A stretch of 64,000 nucleotides of DNA, from contig NZ_PXOH01000004.1 in the NCBI RefSeq assembly GCF_003007785.1, positions 62,001 through 126,000 of the forward strand, in the 5' to 3' direction. The stretch comes from Aphanothece hegewaldii CCALA 016 (GTDB lineage: Bacteria > Cyanobacteriota > Cyanobacteriia > Cyanobacteriales > Microcystaceae). Below, piece after piece: positions 44,600-53,172 of the stretch (the first letter of the stretch is position 1; every line of letters begins with the position of its first letter). Both the position numbers and the translations under genes were made by a program. The notes under the pieces are model-generated. The model did no database searches, was not told where the DNA came from, and saw nothing but the letters and a program-made list of their open reading frames with translations.

Positions 44600-45673
44600 A
44601 TGGTTCAAAAAATCGCTCTATTTAATCATAAAGGTGGTGTCAGTAAAACAACCACTACATTTAACCTTGGTTGGATGCTTGCCTCTAAAGGGAAAAAAGT
44701 AATTTTAGTAGATACTGATCCACAATGTAATCTGACTGGTATGGCATTGGGAGAAGATACAGAAGACGACGAAGCAAGATTAGAAGAGGTTTATAAAACA
44801 CACTCAAATATTAAAACAGGTTTAGCACCCGCCTTTGAATCGCAACCAAAAGCGATCGATGCTGTAGACTGTATTGAGATTGAAGGTATAAAAGGATTAT
44901 ATTTACTGCCTGGTCATGTTGGCTTTGCGGAATATGAAGTAACGCTTGGGATTGCACAAGAACTTAGTGGTTCAATTCAAGCTCTTAGGAATTTACCTGG
45001 TGCTATTACGGATTTGCTGGACAAAACGGCAAAAAAATTTAATGCAGATTACATTTTAATTGATATGAGTCCTAGTTTAGGGGCAATTAATCAGAATTTA
45101 CTAATGACGAGCGATTTTTTTATCGTTCCGACAATGCCTGATTTTTTTTCGGTAATGGCGATTGACTCTCTAACTAAAGTCTTACCCAAATGGTACGCAT
45201 GGGCAAAAGCAGCAAGTTCACTACCAATTTTGAAAGAAGCCGCCTATCCATTCCCTGATATTACGCTGCGTTTTTTAGGTACTATTGTTCAAAATTATCG
45301 AACTAACAAAAGCAAACCAACAGCCGCTTTCCAAACTTGGATACAAAGAATAGAAGGAAGTGTTTCTTATAAGCTAGTTCCAACCCTTCGTCAACATAAT
45401 ATGATGCTGCCTGATCTACTTTATAGTCAACAAAATATTAGTGACAGCTTTACTCTGACAAAAATACCTAATTTTAATAGTTTAATAGCTTTATCACAAG
45501 AGTATAGAACTCCTATTTATGCTCTGACACAAGATCAATTAAGTGATTCTAAATGGCAGGGAAATGTACTAGCAAATTTTCAATATCAGCAAAAACAATT
45601 TCGAGAAACATTTTTAGATTTAGCCGATAAAGTAATCGGGTTAACCGCTCCTCAATATGCAGTCAGCACTTGA
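44600..45673 (+). CDS. ParA/AAA_31-like ATPase, partner of a HEPN protein
   Basis: 357 residues. Deviant Walker A is HKGGVSKTTTTFNLGW (residues about 9-24) with the signature Lys before GG; Ser replaces the usual Gly. DTDPQCNLTGMAL is the Walker A' region, and ADYILIDMSPSLGAINQ is Walker B. The C-terminal third (about 230-357) is family-specific. No parB or centromere-like repeats lie nearby, so a partition role is unlikely. The last 17 bases overlap the HEPN gene, so the two are co-translated. I infer an ATPase regulator or sensor for the HEPN protein. AT-rich composition and the flanking repeats suggest an acquired module. Confidence 0.85.
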   Translation: MVQKIALFNHKGGVSKTTTTFNLGWMLASKGKKVILVDTDPQCNLTGMALGEDTEDDEARLEEVYKTHSNIKTGLAPAFESQPKAIDAVDCIEIEGIKGLYLLPGHVGFAEYEVTLGIAQELSGSIQALRNLPGAITDLLDKTAKKFNADYILIDMSPSLGAINQNLLMTSDFFIVPTMPDFFSVMAIDSLTKVLPKWYAWAKAASSLPILKEAAYPFPDITLRFLGTIVQNYRTNKSKPTAAFQTWIQRIEGSVSYKLVPTLRQHNMMLPDLLYSQQNISDSFTLTKIPNFNSLIALSQEYRTPIYALTQDQLSDSKWQGNVLANFQYQQKQFRETFLDLADKVIGLTAPQYAVST

Positions 45674-46406
45674 TCAATTTCGTATTAGTATTGGTCGTGT
45701 TCGTGACCTTATTTCTCTTCATAACTCTATTAAAGCTCAAGCTACTCCTGCACTGGATTTATCCGATATTTTGAGAGCAGCTTTAGTTCTAGCTGTAAGT
45801 GCTTTAGACTATTATGTGCATGAGATTGTAACGTTAGGAATGTTGGAAATTCATCGAGGTCAACGCCCAGAACCCCCATCTTCTGCTAACACTTCTTCAT
45901 CAGCATTTTCTCGTTTTCAAGTTTCATTGGGTGGCGCACGGCAAGAAAGATTAATAGCACTTGATATTGCTTCTTGGCTAGAAAATGAAATTATACAAAA
46001 TCAAGGTTATTCATTTTTACAACAACCCTATATTATCTCAGCTTTGCTCCCAGTTATATCGAATAGTATTCTTAATCGACTTAATAATGTTTCTTGGTTA
46101 GAAGATGAAATTAGAGAACGCCTTAGTTATCAAAGTTTTCAGCAACCAGAGAAAATAGCTGAAGCAATTAGGTTGATTTCAGATAAAAAATTATGGGATG
46201 AAGTGGCTACTCAACTTGGAAAGCCGACGAAAGATGTTAAACAGCAACTTAGTGCTATAGTTGATCGTAGAAATAAAATTGCTCATGAAGCCGATATAGA
46301 CCCTACTTTTAATATCGGTAGCCGTTGGAATATTGATGAAATTTTAGTTGATGATGCAGTTAACTTTATTGAGCAAGTTGTTGAGAGTATTCATAAAATT
46401 TTGTAA
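45657..46406 (+). CDS. HEPN-domain protein (candidate RNase effector) with internal repeat
   Basis: 249 residues. The N-terminal helices (ILRAALVLAVSALDYYVHEIV, about 38-59) and the C-terminal motif RRNKIAHEAD, where Arg205 and His210 give the Rx4H pattern of HEPN ribonucleases, resemble RiboL-PSP/MAE_28990-like HEPN families. Between them lies a tandem 40-residue duplication: ASWLENEIIQNQGYSFLQQP (105-124) and VSWLEDEIRERLSYQSFQQP (145-164). The gene overlaps the ParA-like gene by 17 bases in a different frame. I infer an RNA-cleaving effector controlled by the ATPase; no activity is shown by sequence alone. Confidence 0.75.
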   Translation: MQSALDQFRISIGRVRDLISLHNSIKAQATPALDLSDILRAALVLAVSALDYYVHEIVTLGMLEIHRGQRPEPPSSANTSSSAFSRFQVSLGGARQERLIALDIASWLENEIIQNQGYSFLQQPYIISALLPVISNSILNRLNNVSWLEDEIRERLSYQSFQQPEKIAEAIRLISDKKLWDEVATQLGKPTKDVKQQLSAIVDRRNKIAHEADIDPTFNIGSRWNIDEILVDDAVNFIEQVVESIHKIL

Positions 46407-46507
46407 AAAAATCATAAAAAGTAAGGTAAAATGAGCAACTTATTCTTCAGATTATACTAACGCCAAAGCTAACATTAGATTATCATCGCCAACATCATAA
46501 AACAGCT

Positions 46508-47089
46508 ATGCAAACTCAAACCCGCTATTACACCCCAGAAGAATACTTAGTACTCGAAGAGAAAGCAGAATACAAAAATGAATATAGAGATGGAGAAATT
46601 GTAGCTATGACAGGTGGAACCACGAATCATAACGAAATCGCCGGAAACTTGTATGCTCATCTCAAGTTTGCCCTCAGAAGCAAAAACTATCGCGTTTATA
46701 TCGGTGATGTTCGTTTATGGATACCGCGTTATCGTCAGTATACCTATCCTGATGTCATGATTATTCAAGGAGAACCTATTTATGCAGAAAAAGGAACGAC
46801 TACTGTTATGAATCCTATATTAATTGCTGAGGTTTTGTCGCCTTCTACCCAAAATTATGATCAAGGTGAGAAATTTATGTATTATCGCTCAATTCCAGAA
46901 TTGAAGGAATATCTTTTAATTGACCAAAAACAATATCATGTCATGCAATATACGAAAACAAGCGAAAATCAATGGTTATTGACTGAATATGAAGATAAAA
47001 ATGCTATTATCACGCTCAATTCAGTTAATTTTACAATTCCGCTAAATGAGCTTTATACGGGGGTTAGTTTCGAGAACACCGAAAGTTAA
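46508..47089 (+). CDS. Uma2 family endonuclease (DUF820)
   Basis: 193 residues. Uma2 signature: YTPEEYLVLEEKAEYKNEYRDGEIV, then Glu25, Asp82 (YTYPDVMII) and Glu108 (LIAEVLSPST). It belongs to a different Uma2 subgroup from the 38413-40956 array. It follows the HEPN gene by about 100 bases on the same strand, with no terminator seen between, so it could belong to the same accessory unit. Its last codons overlap the convergent tlyA by 4 bases. Confidence 0.88.
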   Translation: MQTQTRYYTPEEYLVLEEKAEYKNEYRDGEIVAMTGGTTNHNEIAGNLYAHLKFALRSKNYRVYIGDVRLWIPRYRQYTYPDVMIIQGEPIYAEKGTTTVMNPILIAEVLSPSTQNYDQGEKFMYYRSIPELKEYLLIDQKQYHVMQYTKTSENQWLLTEYEDKNAIITLNSVNFTIPLNELYTGVSFENTES

Positions 47090-47898
47090 CTATTTAGTTG
47101 TTTAAATGCAGTATCGGTCATCTCATGAATATTATTGAGTGTCGGAAAAAACGATCGATCAGCAATCTTTAACCATAATAAATATTCTATATTACCGGCT
47201 GGCCCAGTAATCGGCGACCACGTTAAACCACCGTATGACCATCCCAAATTCTGAGCAACTTGTAATATATTTAAAATAGCTTCAGCTTGATCTAAAGAAT
47301 TTCTCACAACGCCATTTTTACCGACTTTTTCTCTTCCGACTTCAAACTGTGGTTTCACGAGTAAAATTACTTCTTTTGGGTGTATGAGCAAATCCCATAA
47401 AGGATGTAAAACTAAGGTGAGGGAAATAAAGGATAAATCCATCACCCCTAAATCTGCGGGTGTGTTACTTTCGTATAAACTTTCTGGGGTTACATAGCGA
47501 AAGTTTGTGCGTTCTTTTAAAATAACCCGTTCATCTTGACGCAAACTCCAAGCAACTTGACCATATCCAACATCTACCCCGTAAACTTGTTTTGCACCTG
47601 CTTGTAAAAGACAGTCTGTAAAACCACCTGTAGATATGCCACCATCTAAACAAATCCGATCTTTTACCGAAATTTGAAACAATTCTAAAGCTTTAGCTAA
47701 TTTTTCGCCACCACGAGAAACAAACTTTGGTTTTGCTAGTAATTCTATTTTGGCATTGGGATCGATTTCGGTTGCAGGTTTATCGATCGTTTGCTGATTA
47801 ACTTTGACTTCTCCTGCGCGAATGAGGGTTTGTGCTTGTTGACGCGAAGAACAAAGATTAAGCGTTACTAATAGGGTATCGAGTCGCTGCTTGGGCAA
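47086..47898 (-). CDS. tlyA: TlyA family rRNA (cytidine-2'-O)-methyltransferase
   Basis: 270 residues. An S4 RNA-binding domain (LDTLLVTLNLCSSRQQAQTLIR; about 5-60) precedes an FtsJ-like methyltransferase. The SAM motif is CLDGGISTGGFTDCLLQAGA (one conserved Asp-Gly-x-x-x-Gly stretch), followed by VYGVDVGYGQVAW and LVKPQFE. TlyA proteins methylate ribosomal RNA; the name hemolysin A is historical. The start is a TTG at 47898 with no ATG near, which is uncertain. Convergent with the Uma2 gene (4-base overlap). Confidence 0.93.
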   Translation of the reverse strand: MPKQRLDTLLVTLNLCSSRQQAQTLIRAGEVKVNQQTIDKPATEIDPNAKIELLAKPKFVSRGGEKLAKALELFQISVKDRICLDGGISTGGFTDCLLQAGAKQVYGVDVGYGQVAWSLRQDERVILKERTNFRYVTPESLYESNTPADLGVMDLSFISLTLVLHPLWDLLIHPKEVILLVKPQFEVGREKVGKNGVVRNSLDQAEAILNILQVAQNLGWSYGGLTWSPITGPAGNIEYLLWLKIADRSFFPTLNNIHEMTDTAFKQLNS

Positions 47899-48028
47899 TG
47901 AAAAACACTATTTGTCTAATACAATTAAAAAATTACCATACTTTGACAAAAAAGTCAAGTTTTTTCGGATTTAAATTTATTAATGTAAGCTAAAAGAAAT
48001 AACGCTCTTACTTATTGAGTGATAGATC

Positions 48029-48250
48029 ATGAATAAAGATACTAAATTTGCTGCATTAGTTTTAGGAATTCCCCTATTAGGTTTGGCGTATTGCGCTCTC
48101 ATTTTGGCTATTATGCTATCATCTCCTTGGGCGAGAGAACATCCCGTGATTATTGCAACTATTTTTGTCATTGCGCCTTCTTTAATTTCGGGTTCATTGT
48201 GGTTATTATCTTCTGCTAAAGCCAGACATAAAGAAAAAATTGGCTTATAA
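48029..48250 (+). CDS. small two-helix membrane protein, unknown
   Basis: 73 residues. Two predicted membrane helices (about 8-31 and 40-60) with a short WAREHPVI loop between and a basic C-terminus (AKARHKEKIG). Nothing points to a function. It converges on coaX with a 6-base overlap. Confidence 0.6.
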   Translation: MNKDTKFAALVLGIPLLGLAYCALILAIMLSSPWAREHPVIIATIFVIAPSLISGSLWLLSSAKARHKEKIGL

Positions 48251-48970
48251 AAGTTGTCTTAGCGATCGCATTCCCCAAAATCCCAATTCAGCATCAAATT
48301 TAATGTGTTTGTTTAAATAAGGAAATAAATTTAGTAAATAATTAAATATGATTAAACCATCACCCCCAGTGATTAATATTTTAGCATTAGGAAATTGCGT
48401 GAGCCAGTCGCTAATAAAATAGTGAACACCTGCTAAAGTGTTATAAATTATTCCACTTTCAATAGCTGTTTGAGTTGTATTTTCCCAAAGATGAGGTAAT
48501 TTGTCTGGTAAAGCAACAGTCGGTAAAGCAGCCGTTTGACTCGATAATGATTGAAATTGTAGCCGAAATCCTGGTAAAATTGCCCCACCAATAAAGTTTT
48601 TTTGGGCATCAATTCCAGTAAAAGTTAAAGCCGTACCAACATCAATAACTAAACAAGGATATCCATAACTTTCACCTGCGCCTAATACCGTTATTGCTCG
48701 ATCTATTCCCAAAGTAGGATATAGTTTTTTTAAAGGAATCTGTTCTAATTTAATTTCAATGAAATGGGGATAATTTTGAAAAAAAGTCGTTTGTGAGGGA
48801 ACAACAGAAGCTAAATAAATAGGTAAGTCTAAACAATTTTCAATAGAAGTGAAAACATTGGTTAAATGGGGAGTATGCCAAGTTTTTTTGAGATGATATT
48901 GCTCAAACCATGCCCAATGTAAGCGAGAATTACCAATAATTAGGGCTAACCATTCTAAAGAATTATTCAT
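48245..48970 (-). CDS. coaX: type III pantothenate kinase
   Basis: 241 residues. CoaX signatures: IIGNSRLHWAWF for the phosphate-binding loop near the start, VIDVGTALTFTGID (Asp, Gly-Thr) in the middle, IGGAILPGFRLQFQSLSSQTAALP, and ILITGGDG near the end. It performs the first step of coenzyme A synthesis, with ATP and pantothenate, needing no potassium-sensitive CoaA form. Length is typical. It overlaps the upstream membrane-protein gene by 8 bases, so the two are likely translated together. Confidence 0.94.
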   Translation of the reverse strand: MNNSLEWLALIIGNSRLHWAWFEQYHLKKTWHTPHLTNVFTSIENCLDLPIYLASVVPSQTTFFQNYPHFIEIKLEQIPLKKLYPTLGIDRAITVLGAGESYGYPCLVIDVGTALTFTGIDAQKNFIGGAILPGFRLQFQSLSSQTAALPTVALPDKLPHLWENTTQTAIESGIIYNTLAGVHYFISDWLTQFPNAKILITGGDGLIIFNYLLNLFPYLNKHIKFDAELGFWGMRSLRQLL

Positions 48971-49637
48971 TATCTATTTTTGTCTGAGATTTAATTTTTA
49001 GACGTTGCAGATGAGATAGATAATTAAAACAGGATAAACTAATACAAAGTAATCCACCAATTTCGAGAAACCAATTCAAGCGAAATCCAACAATCTGTAA
49101 ACCAATCAGTTGATCAATATGATGGAATGAGGAAGCACGAATCAATATAAAACTACTTAGAAAAAGAAAACCGAAAAAAGTTAAACGAAAAATTTTCCAA
49201 TCTTTTTTAACTAATTTACTTAAATAAAAAAAGCAAGCTATAAAAAGGAAGGCAATACCACTAATAAAAGCCACTTGAATATAACGACGCTGTAGATACC
49301 AACCTTGGGAAATTGCGAGATTTTTGCCAACAATTGTGAACCATGATTGTAAATCCAACTGCTTATTAATGCCCAAAATAATCAGACAGATACTAAATCC
49401 TAACCATAGCCAATAATAATGATGAAATCGATATATAGATAAAAGTTGAAAAGTTCGCCAAGCACACCAAGAACAAAGAAAAGCGGTAATAAAATAGATA
49501 CCTACTGTAACCCAACCCATGAAAGAGGGATCACCGATACTTGGTTGCCAATTATCATTAACAATAATTGCCCAAATTGGTTGTAATATGTTGTGTGGTG
49601 AAATTAGGTTAATTAAAAACACAGACTTAACCCACAA
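48963..49637 (-). CDS. six- or seven-helix membrane protein, unknown
   Basis: 224 residues counted from a TTG at 49637; an ATG at 49520 (MGWVTVGIYF) is an alternative, but the preceding NDNWQPSIGDPSF looks conserved, so the true start is probably upstream of it. The protein has about six hydrophobic helices. I recognise no family. Its end overlaps coaX by 8 bases. Confidence 0.6.
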   Translation of the reverse strand: MWVKSVFLINLISPHNILQPIWAIIVNDNWQPSIGDPSFMGWVTVGIYFITAFLCSWCAWRTFQLLSIYRFHHYYWLWLGFSICLIILGINKQLDLQSWFTIVGKNLAISQGWYLQRRYIQVAFISGIAFLFIACFFYLSKLVKKDWKIFRLTFFGFLFLSSFILIRASSFHHIDQLIGLQIVGFRLNWFLEIGGLLCISLSCFNYLSHLQRLKIKSQTKIDNE

Positions 49638-49671
49638 TAAATATTAATCTTAACGATTAATTGCTTTTATT

Positions 49672-50547
49672 TTAAAAATCTTCTTCTTTTAATAACCAAA
49701 AACCTGCAAAAGATTCAGATTCAGGTAAGGATTGAATCGCTAAAAAATGTACTTTTGCTGCATTCTCTTTTTTTGCTTCAAACCCTTTTGCTTCTGCTAG
49801 AGTTTTAGCATCACTGACATTTGTTAAAATCCAACTGTCACTAGATCCTGTTTCTAAGCGCATAATTGGACGTGATCCCGCTTCAAACTGAAGATAACCT
49901 AATTCTAATCCTGACATCCAGGCGGCTAGAGGTAAAGCGCGAGATGAAAAAATAATTAATCCTGGAATTTTGGTATCAGGTGATATTTCTGTCATCGAGA
50001 AAGGAAACGCTTCACCAAAAGCAATATCCCACTCTTTCATATCGGCAAATGCTGACGCTTCTAAATTGACAAACGCCCATTTATCCCCTTTATCTACTCT
50101 AACCGCATCGGGTAGCGCGATCGCTGCTAGAGGAGGATATTTTACAGATAAAGACTTTGCCGCATTTTCATCATAGCCAGGTTGAGAAGGATAAAAAGTT
50201 TTATTTCTCTGGTCAATCCAAGCATTCAAGGTGTAGGTACGACGGCTAGGGGCTGCTATAATATTGCTATCTTCACAGGCTTTTAGAATCATATTATTCA
50301 TTTGGCGACGGAAAAAACGAATCTTTTTCGGTGTTTCTCCTGCTTGAGCAACAGCTTTTTCTATAGCTTCTCGTAACCACAGAGAATTAACAGTTTTACT
50401 GGCACAAAATTCCGAATATCTAAACAAACTTTCGGGTTTTTGATCAATTTCGGTAAGGGTTTCACAGATTAAGACTTCCCATAATTTCTTTTTTTCGTCA
50501 TCTAAAATTGGACGTGAATAAAAATCTAATTCCCAAATTTTACCCAT
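49672..50547 (-). CDS. Tab2/Atab2-like RNA-binding protein
   Basis: 291 residues. The start MGKIWELDFYSRPILDDEKK and the later blocks RFFRRQMNNMILKACED, PSRRTYTLNAWIDQR and LGYLQFEAGSRPIMRLETG match the Tab2/Atab2 family. In algae and plants Tab2 is needed for translation of photosystem I mRNAs; cyanobacterial members are thought to act similarly in photosystem biogenesis. No transit or signal peptide, as expected for a bacterium. It stands alone between the GT2 gene and the membrane-protein gene, all on the minus strand. Confidence 0.85.
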   Translation of the reverse strand: MGKIWELDFYSRPILDDEKKKLWEVLICETLTEIDQKPESLFRYSEFCASKTVNSLWLREAIEKAVAQAGETPKKIRFFRRQMNNMILKACEDSNIIAAPSRRTYTLNAWIDQRNKTFYPSQPGYDENAAKSLSVKYPPLAAIALPDAVRVDKGDKWAFVNLEASAFADMKEWDIAFGEAFPFSMTEISPDTKIPGLIIFSSRALPLAAWMSGLELGYLQFEAGSRPIMRLETGSSDSWILTNVSDAKTLAEAKGFEAKKENAAKVHFLAIQSLPESESFAGFWLLKEEDF

Positions 50548-50609
50548 TTGTTTAAGTCGCTCACTTTGAACTATAATACTTTAATTTTTTTACTAATATT
50601 TATTATAAA

Positions 50610-51638
50610 TTAATCGGGTTGATTTTGGCTTTCTATTTCTTGAGATCCCACCACTTCCCGAATTCGATAGATAGGTCGTTTTTGGGATTCGTGATAGGTT
50701 CGCATACCTAGTTCAGCCAATAAACCAAAACTAAACAATTGTACCCCCGTCATAAATAAAAGTACAGCTAAAATGAGTAAAGGGCGATGACCAATACTGG
50801 CTCCTAAAAAAACTTTTAAAAAGGTTAAATATGCTCCTAATGCAATACCTAAAAGAGTAGTGATTAGTCCAAATAAGCCAAAAATGTGCATCGGACGCGT
50901 GAGAAATTTTTTGATAAAAAATATGGTAAATAAATCCATTAAAACGCGAAAGGTTCGATCTAAACCATATTTACTTTTACCATAGCGGCGGGCATGATGT
51001 TGTACGGGAATTTCGGCGATTTTTGCCCCTTCAATATAAGCTAATGCGGGAAGAAAACGATGTAATTCACCATAAAGATTTAGATCGGCGACAACTTCAG
51101 CGCGATAAGCTTTTAGAGAACAACCATAGTCATGTAATTTAACTCCAGTGACTTCGCCAATTAACCAATTAGCAATTTTAGAAGGAAGTAAACGTTTAAC
51201 TTGATCATCTTGGCGATTTTTGCGCCAACCACTAACTAAATCATATCCTTCCTGAAGTTTATTAATCAATTTAGGTATATCTTGTGGATCATTTTGTAAA
51301 TCACCATCCAAAGTAATAATAATTTGACCTTGAACGTGTTTAAAACCAGCAGCCATAGCGGGAGTTTGTCCATAATTACGCCGTAAAATTACTGCTTTTA
51401 GATCATGACGAAATCGTGCTAAATTCGTTAAAAGTTCACCAGAGCCATCGGTTGAACCATCATCTACACAAATAATTTCATATTTATATTGATGAGTTTG
51501 TAGGGTCGTTGCGATCGTATTAATTAATTGCGGTAGACTATCCACTTCATTATAAATCGGAATGACGATCGATAAAAATAACTCTGGTTGTGAGCGGGAA
51601 TTGGAAGATATTAAATGAGTCGAAAAAGTCTGAGACAT
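50610..51638 (-). CDS. family 2 glycosyltransferase with C-terminal membrane helices
   Basis: 342 residues. GT-A domain: LSIVIPIYNEVDSLPQLI near 22, CVDDGSTDGSGELL, ITLDGDLQNDPQDIP (DxD metal site), and HHARRYGKSKYGLDR before two membrane helices (about 240-262 and 275-310). This is the dolichol-phosphate-mannose-synthase/ArnC-like layout: it passes a sugar from a nucleotide to undecaprenyl phosphate at the membrane. The sugar is not identifiable. It is upstream of the Tab2-like gene with 62 bases between. Confidence 0.9.
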   Translation of the reverse strand: MSQTFSTHLISSNSRSQPELFLSIVIPIYNEVDSLPQLINTIATTLQTHQYKYEIICVDDGSTDGSGELLTNLARFRHDLKAVILRRNYGQTPAMAAGFKHVQGQIIITLDGDLQNDPQDIPKLINKLQEGYDLVSGWRKNRQDDQVKRLLPSKIANWLIGEVTGVKLHDYGCSLKAYRAEVVADLNLYGELHRFLPALAYIEGAKIAEIPVQHHARRYGKSKYGLDRTFRVLMDLFTIFFIKKFLTRPMHIFGLFGLITTLLGIALGAYLTFLKVFLGASIGHRPLLILAVLLFMTGVQLFSFGLLAELGMRTYHESQKRPIYRIREVVGSQEIESQNQPD

Positions 51639-51821
51639 ATTATGTTAAAGAAAAAAATTTGATCTTAGGCTATCACAAATCGGTCAAATCTAGATTCTTA
51701 GGTCAACGAAGCGATCGCATTTTTTGTTCCCCCCTCCAACATATATATTTATATCGCTGCTTGGTTTAGGTGACGCAATCCCCTACAATAAAAAAATGAA
51801 AGTCTTATTTTCAGGTAAACC

Positions 51822-52283
51822 ATGACCAAAACGGTTGCCGAAATCATGACCCCTAATCCGATCACGGTAACGCCTCAAAGCTCACTACAAGAGGCAATTC
51901 AAATTATCGCTGAAAAAAACATTAGCGGGTTGCCTGTCGTCAATGATTCAGGACAATTAGTCGGTGTAATCTCAGAAGCTGATTTAATGTGGCAAGAAAC
52001 TGGAATTGATCCGCCACCTTACATTATGTTTCTTGATAGTGTAATTTATTTACAAAATCCTAACCGTCATGAAAAGCTGGTTCATAAGGTTTTAGGGCAA
52101 ACTGTCGGCGAAGTGATGACCGATAGGCCTATTACTATTAAACCAGATCAAACCCTGCGAGAAGCCGCCCATTTGATGACTGAGCGAAAAATTGGCCGTC
52201 TAATTGTAACGGATGAAACAGACGGAACAGTAAGCGGGATTGTCACTCGTGGTGATATCATTAAAGCAATGGCTAGTAACTAA
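51822..52283 (+). CDS. CBS domain-pair protein
   Basis: 153 residues with two CBS motifs, at about 1-60 (VAEIMTPNPITVTPQSSLQE) and 92-150 (VGEVMTDRPITIKPDQTLRE), and GVISEADL / GIVTRGDIIKAMA closing each. Such stand-alone pairs bind adenosyl ligands and tune other proteins. The 30-residue spacer (PPPYIMFLDSVIYLQNPNRH) is a known feature of a cyanobacterial/plastid CBSX-like subgroup, which I infer from memory. No operon partners. Confidence 0.9.
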   Translation: MTKTVAEIMTPNPITVTPQSSLQEAIQIIAEKNISGLPVVNDSGQLVGVISEADLMWQETGIDPPPYIMFLDSVIYLQNPNRHEKLVHKVLGQTVGEVMTDRPITIKPDQTLREAAHLMTERKIGRLIVTDETDGTVSGIVTRGDIIKAMASN

Positions 52284-52692
52284 AATTTCTTCAGATAATA
52301 CGCCTTCAGATAGTACGCCTTCAAGTTTAGGAAAAAAGGGGAAAAGAGAACTTTCTCCCTCGACCCCTTTTGCTGATTAACTTGATCTTTAGCTGAGTTT
52401 TGTCACAAAACCTTGATATATAGGAGGTGATTTTGCTTTAACTCTCAGACCATTTAACTATAAAAAATTCCTAAAAGTCTACTGACGATAGACTTCAGGA
52501 ATAAGCAACATCGGTTTAGCTGCCGCATAATTAATTGTTGTAACCTTGTGAGATGTTGTCAATAAAGCTTGGGCAACAAAGCTTATATACCAGAGTGCGA
52601 AAACCACTTAAGACATATAAACTGACTGTATTTTTTTTTAGATAAATCAAAAAAAATTGTCATAACCTTTGTTGCTTAAGCCTTTTGACTCA
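52284..52692. other. 409-base intergenic region with several hairpins
   Basis: No ORF with a usable start. Visible: a direct repeat TTCAGATARTACGCC (52299-52325); an imperfect hairpin AAAAGGGG ... CCCCTTTT at 52334-52371, which could end the CBS transcript; and a nested hairpin at 52468-52501 (TTCCT, AAGTCTA / TAGACTT, AGGAA). A strong AGGAGGTGATTTT stands at about 52423-52435 but leads only into TTG-CTT-TAA. The 3' end of the RTX gene comes next on the minus strand. Confidence 0.5.
52468..52501. ncRNA. possible structured RNA or hairpin element
   Basis: A nested inverted repeat: TTCCT (52468-52472) with AGGAA (52497-52501) outside, and AAGTCTA (52475-52481) with TAGACTT (52489-52495) inside, loop CTGACGA. 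It stands in a long non-coding gap and not next to a stop codon. A small RNA or an orphan hairpin are both possible. Confidence 0.3.
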
Positions 52693-53172
52693 TTAGAGAA
52701 GTTCAAAATCATCATCATCAACTTCAAACCCGTTGATAGTCACATCACCATCGGCACTGATTTCGACTGAGAGTTCGCCGTCTCCAATTCCGTTATCTAT
52801 GAAAAATGAATCGGAAACAGTCTCACCATCAATCACAATGCTGTCTTCACCTAGGGTAAAGTCAAGGATAGAATCACTTTGAGCATTGTCGAAAAACTCG
52901 AAAACGAATGTATCTTCGCCCGTTCCACCAACTAGAGCATCGTTACCGTTGCCACCGTTGATGACATCATCCCCAGCACCAGCATTGACCACATCATCCA
53001 GAAAGCCAGCGTCGATATCATCATTACTGGCAAAGAATGTCGAAGTATAAATCACATCGTTAGTAGCACCAGGAAGACTGACGGTAGAATCACCTAGATC
53101 ACCAGATCCAATAACCAAGAACCCGTCCGTTAACTGTTCTTCGATTTCAACATTATCAATAACTGCTGACAT
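52693..53172 (-). CDS. small RTX-type calcium-binding protein
   Basis: 159 residues, acidic. Three glycine-aspartate nonapeptides (GAGDDVINGG, GNGNDALVG, GTGEDTFVF; residues 65-91) match hemolysin-type calcium repeats, followed by DFTLGEDSIVIDG. The layout is that of a short RTX cap domain. No signal peptide is seen; RTX proteins usually leave by type I secretion, using a C-terminal signal, and the C-terminus here (FEVDDDDFELL) is acidic. AGGGGAAA precedes the ATG. It is divergent from the VPES-tailed gene. Confidence 0.85.
   Translation of the reverse strand: MSAVIDNVEIEEQLTDGFLVIGSGDLGDSTVSLPGATNDVIYTSTFFASNDDIDAGFLDDVVNAGAGDDVINGGNGNDALVGGTGEDTFVFEFFDNAQSDSILDFTLGEDSIVIDGETVSDSFFIDNGIGDGELSVEISADGDVTINGFEVDDDDFELL

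Noticed and set aside
44600..45673. Chromosome or plasmid partition ParA
   Set aside because: No ParB gene or centromere-like iterons; the overlapping partner is a HEPN protein.
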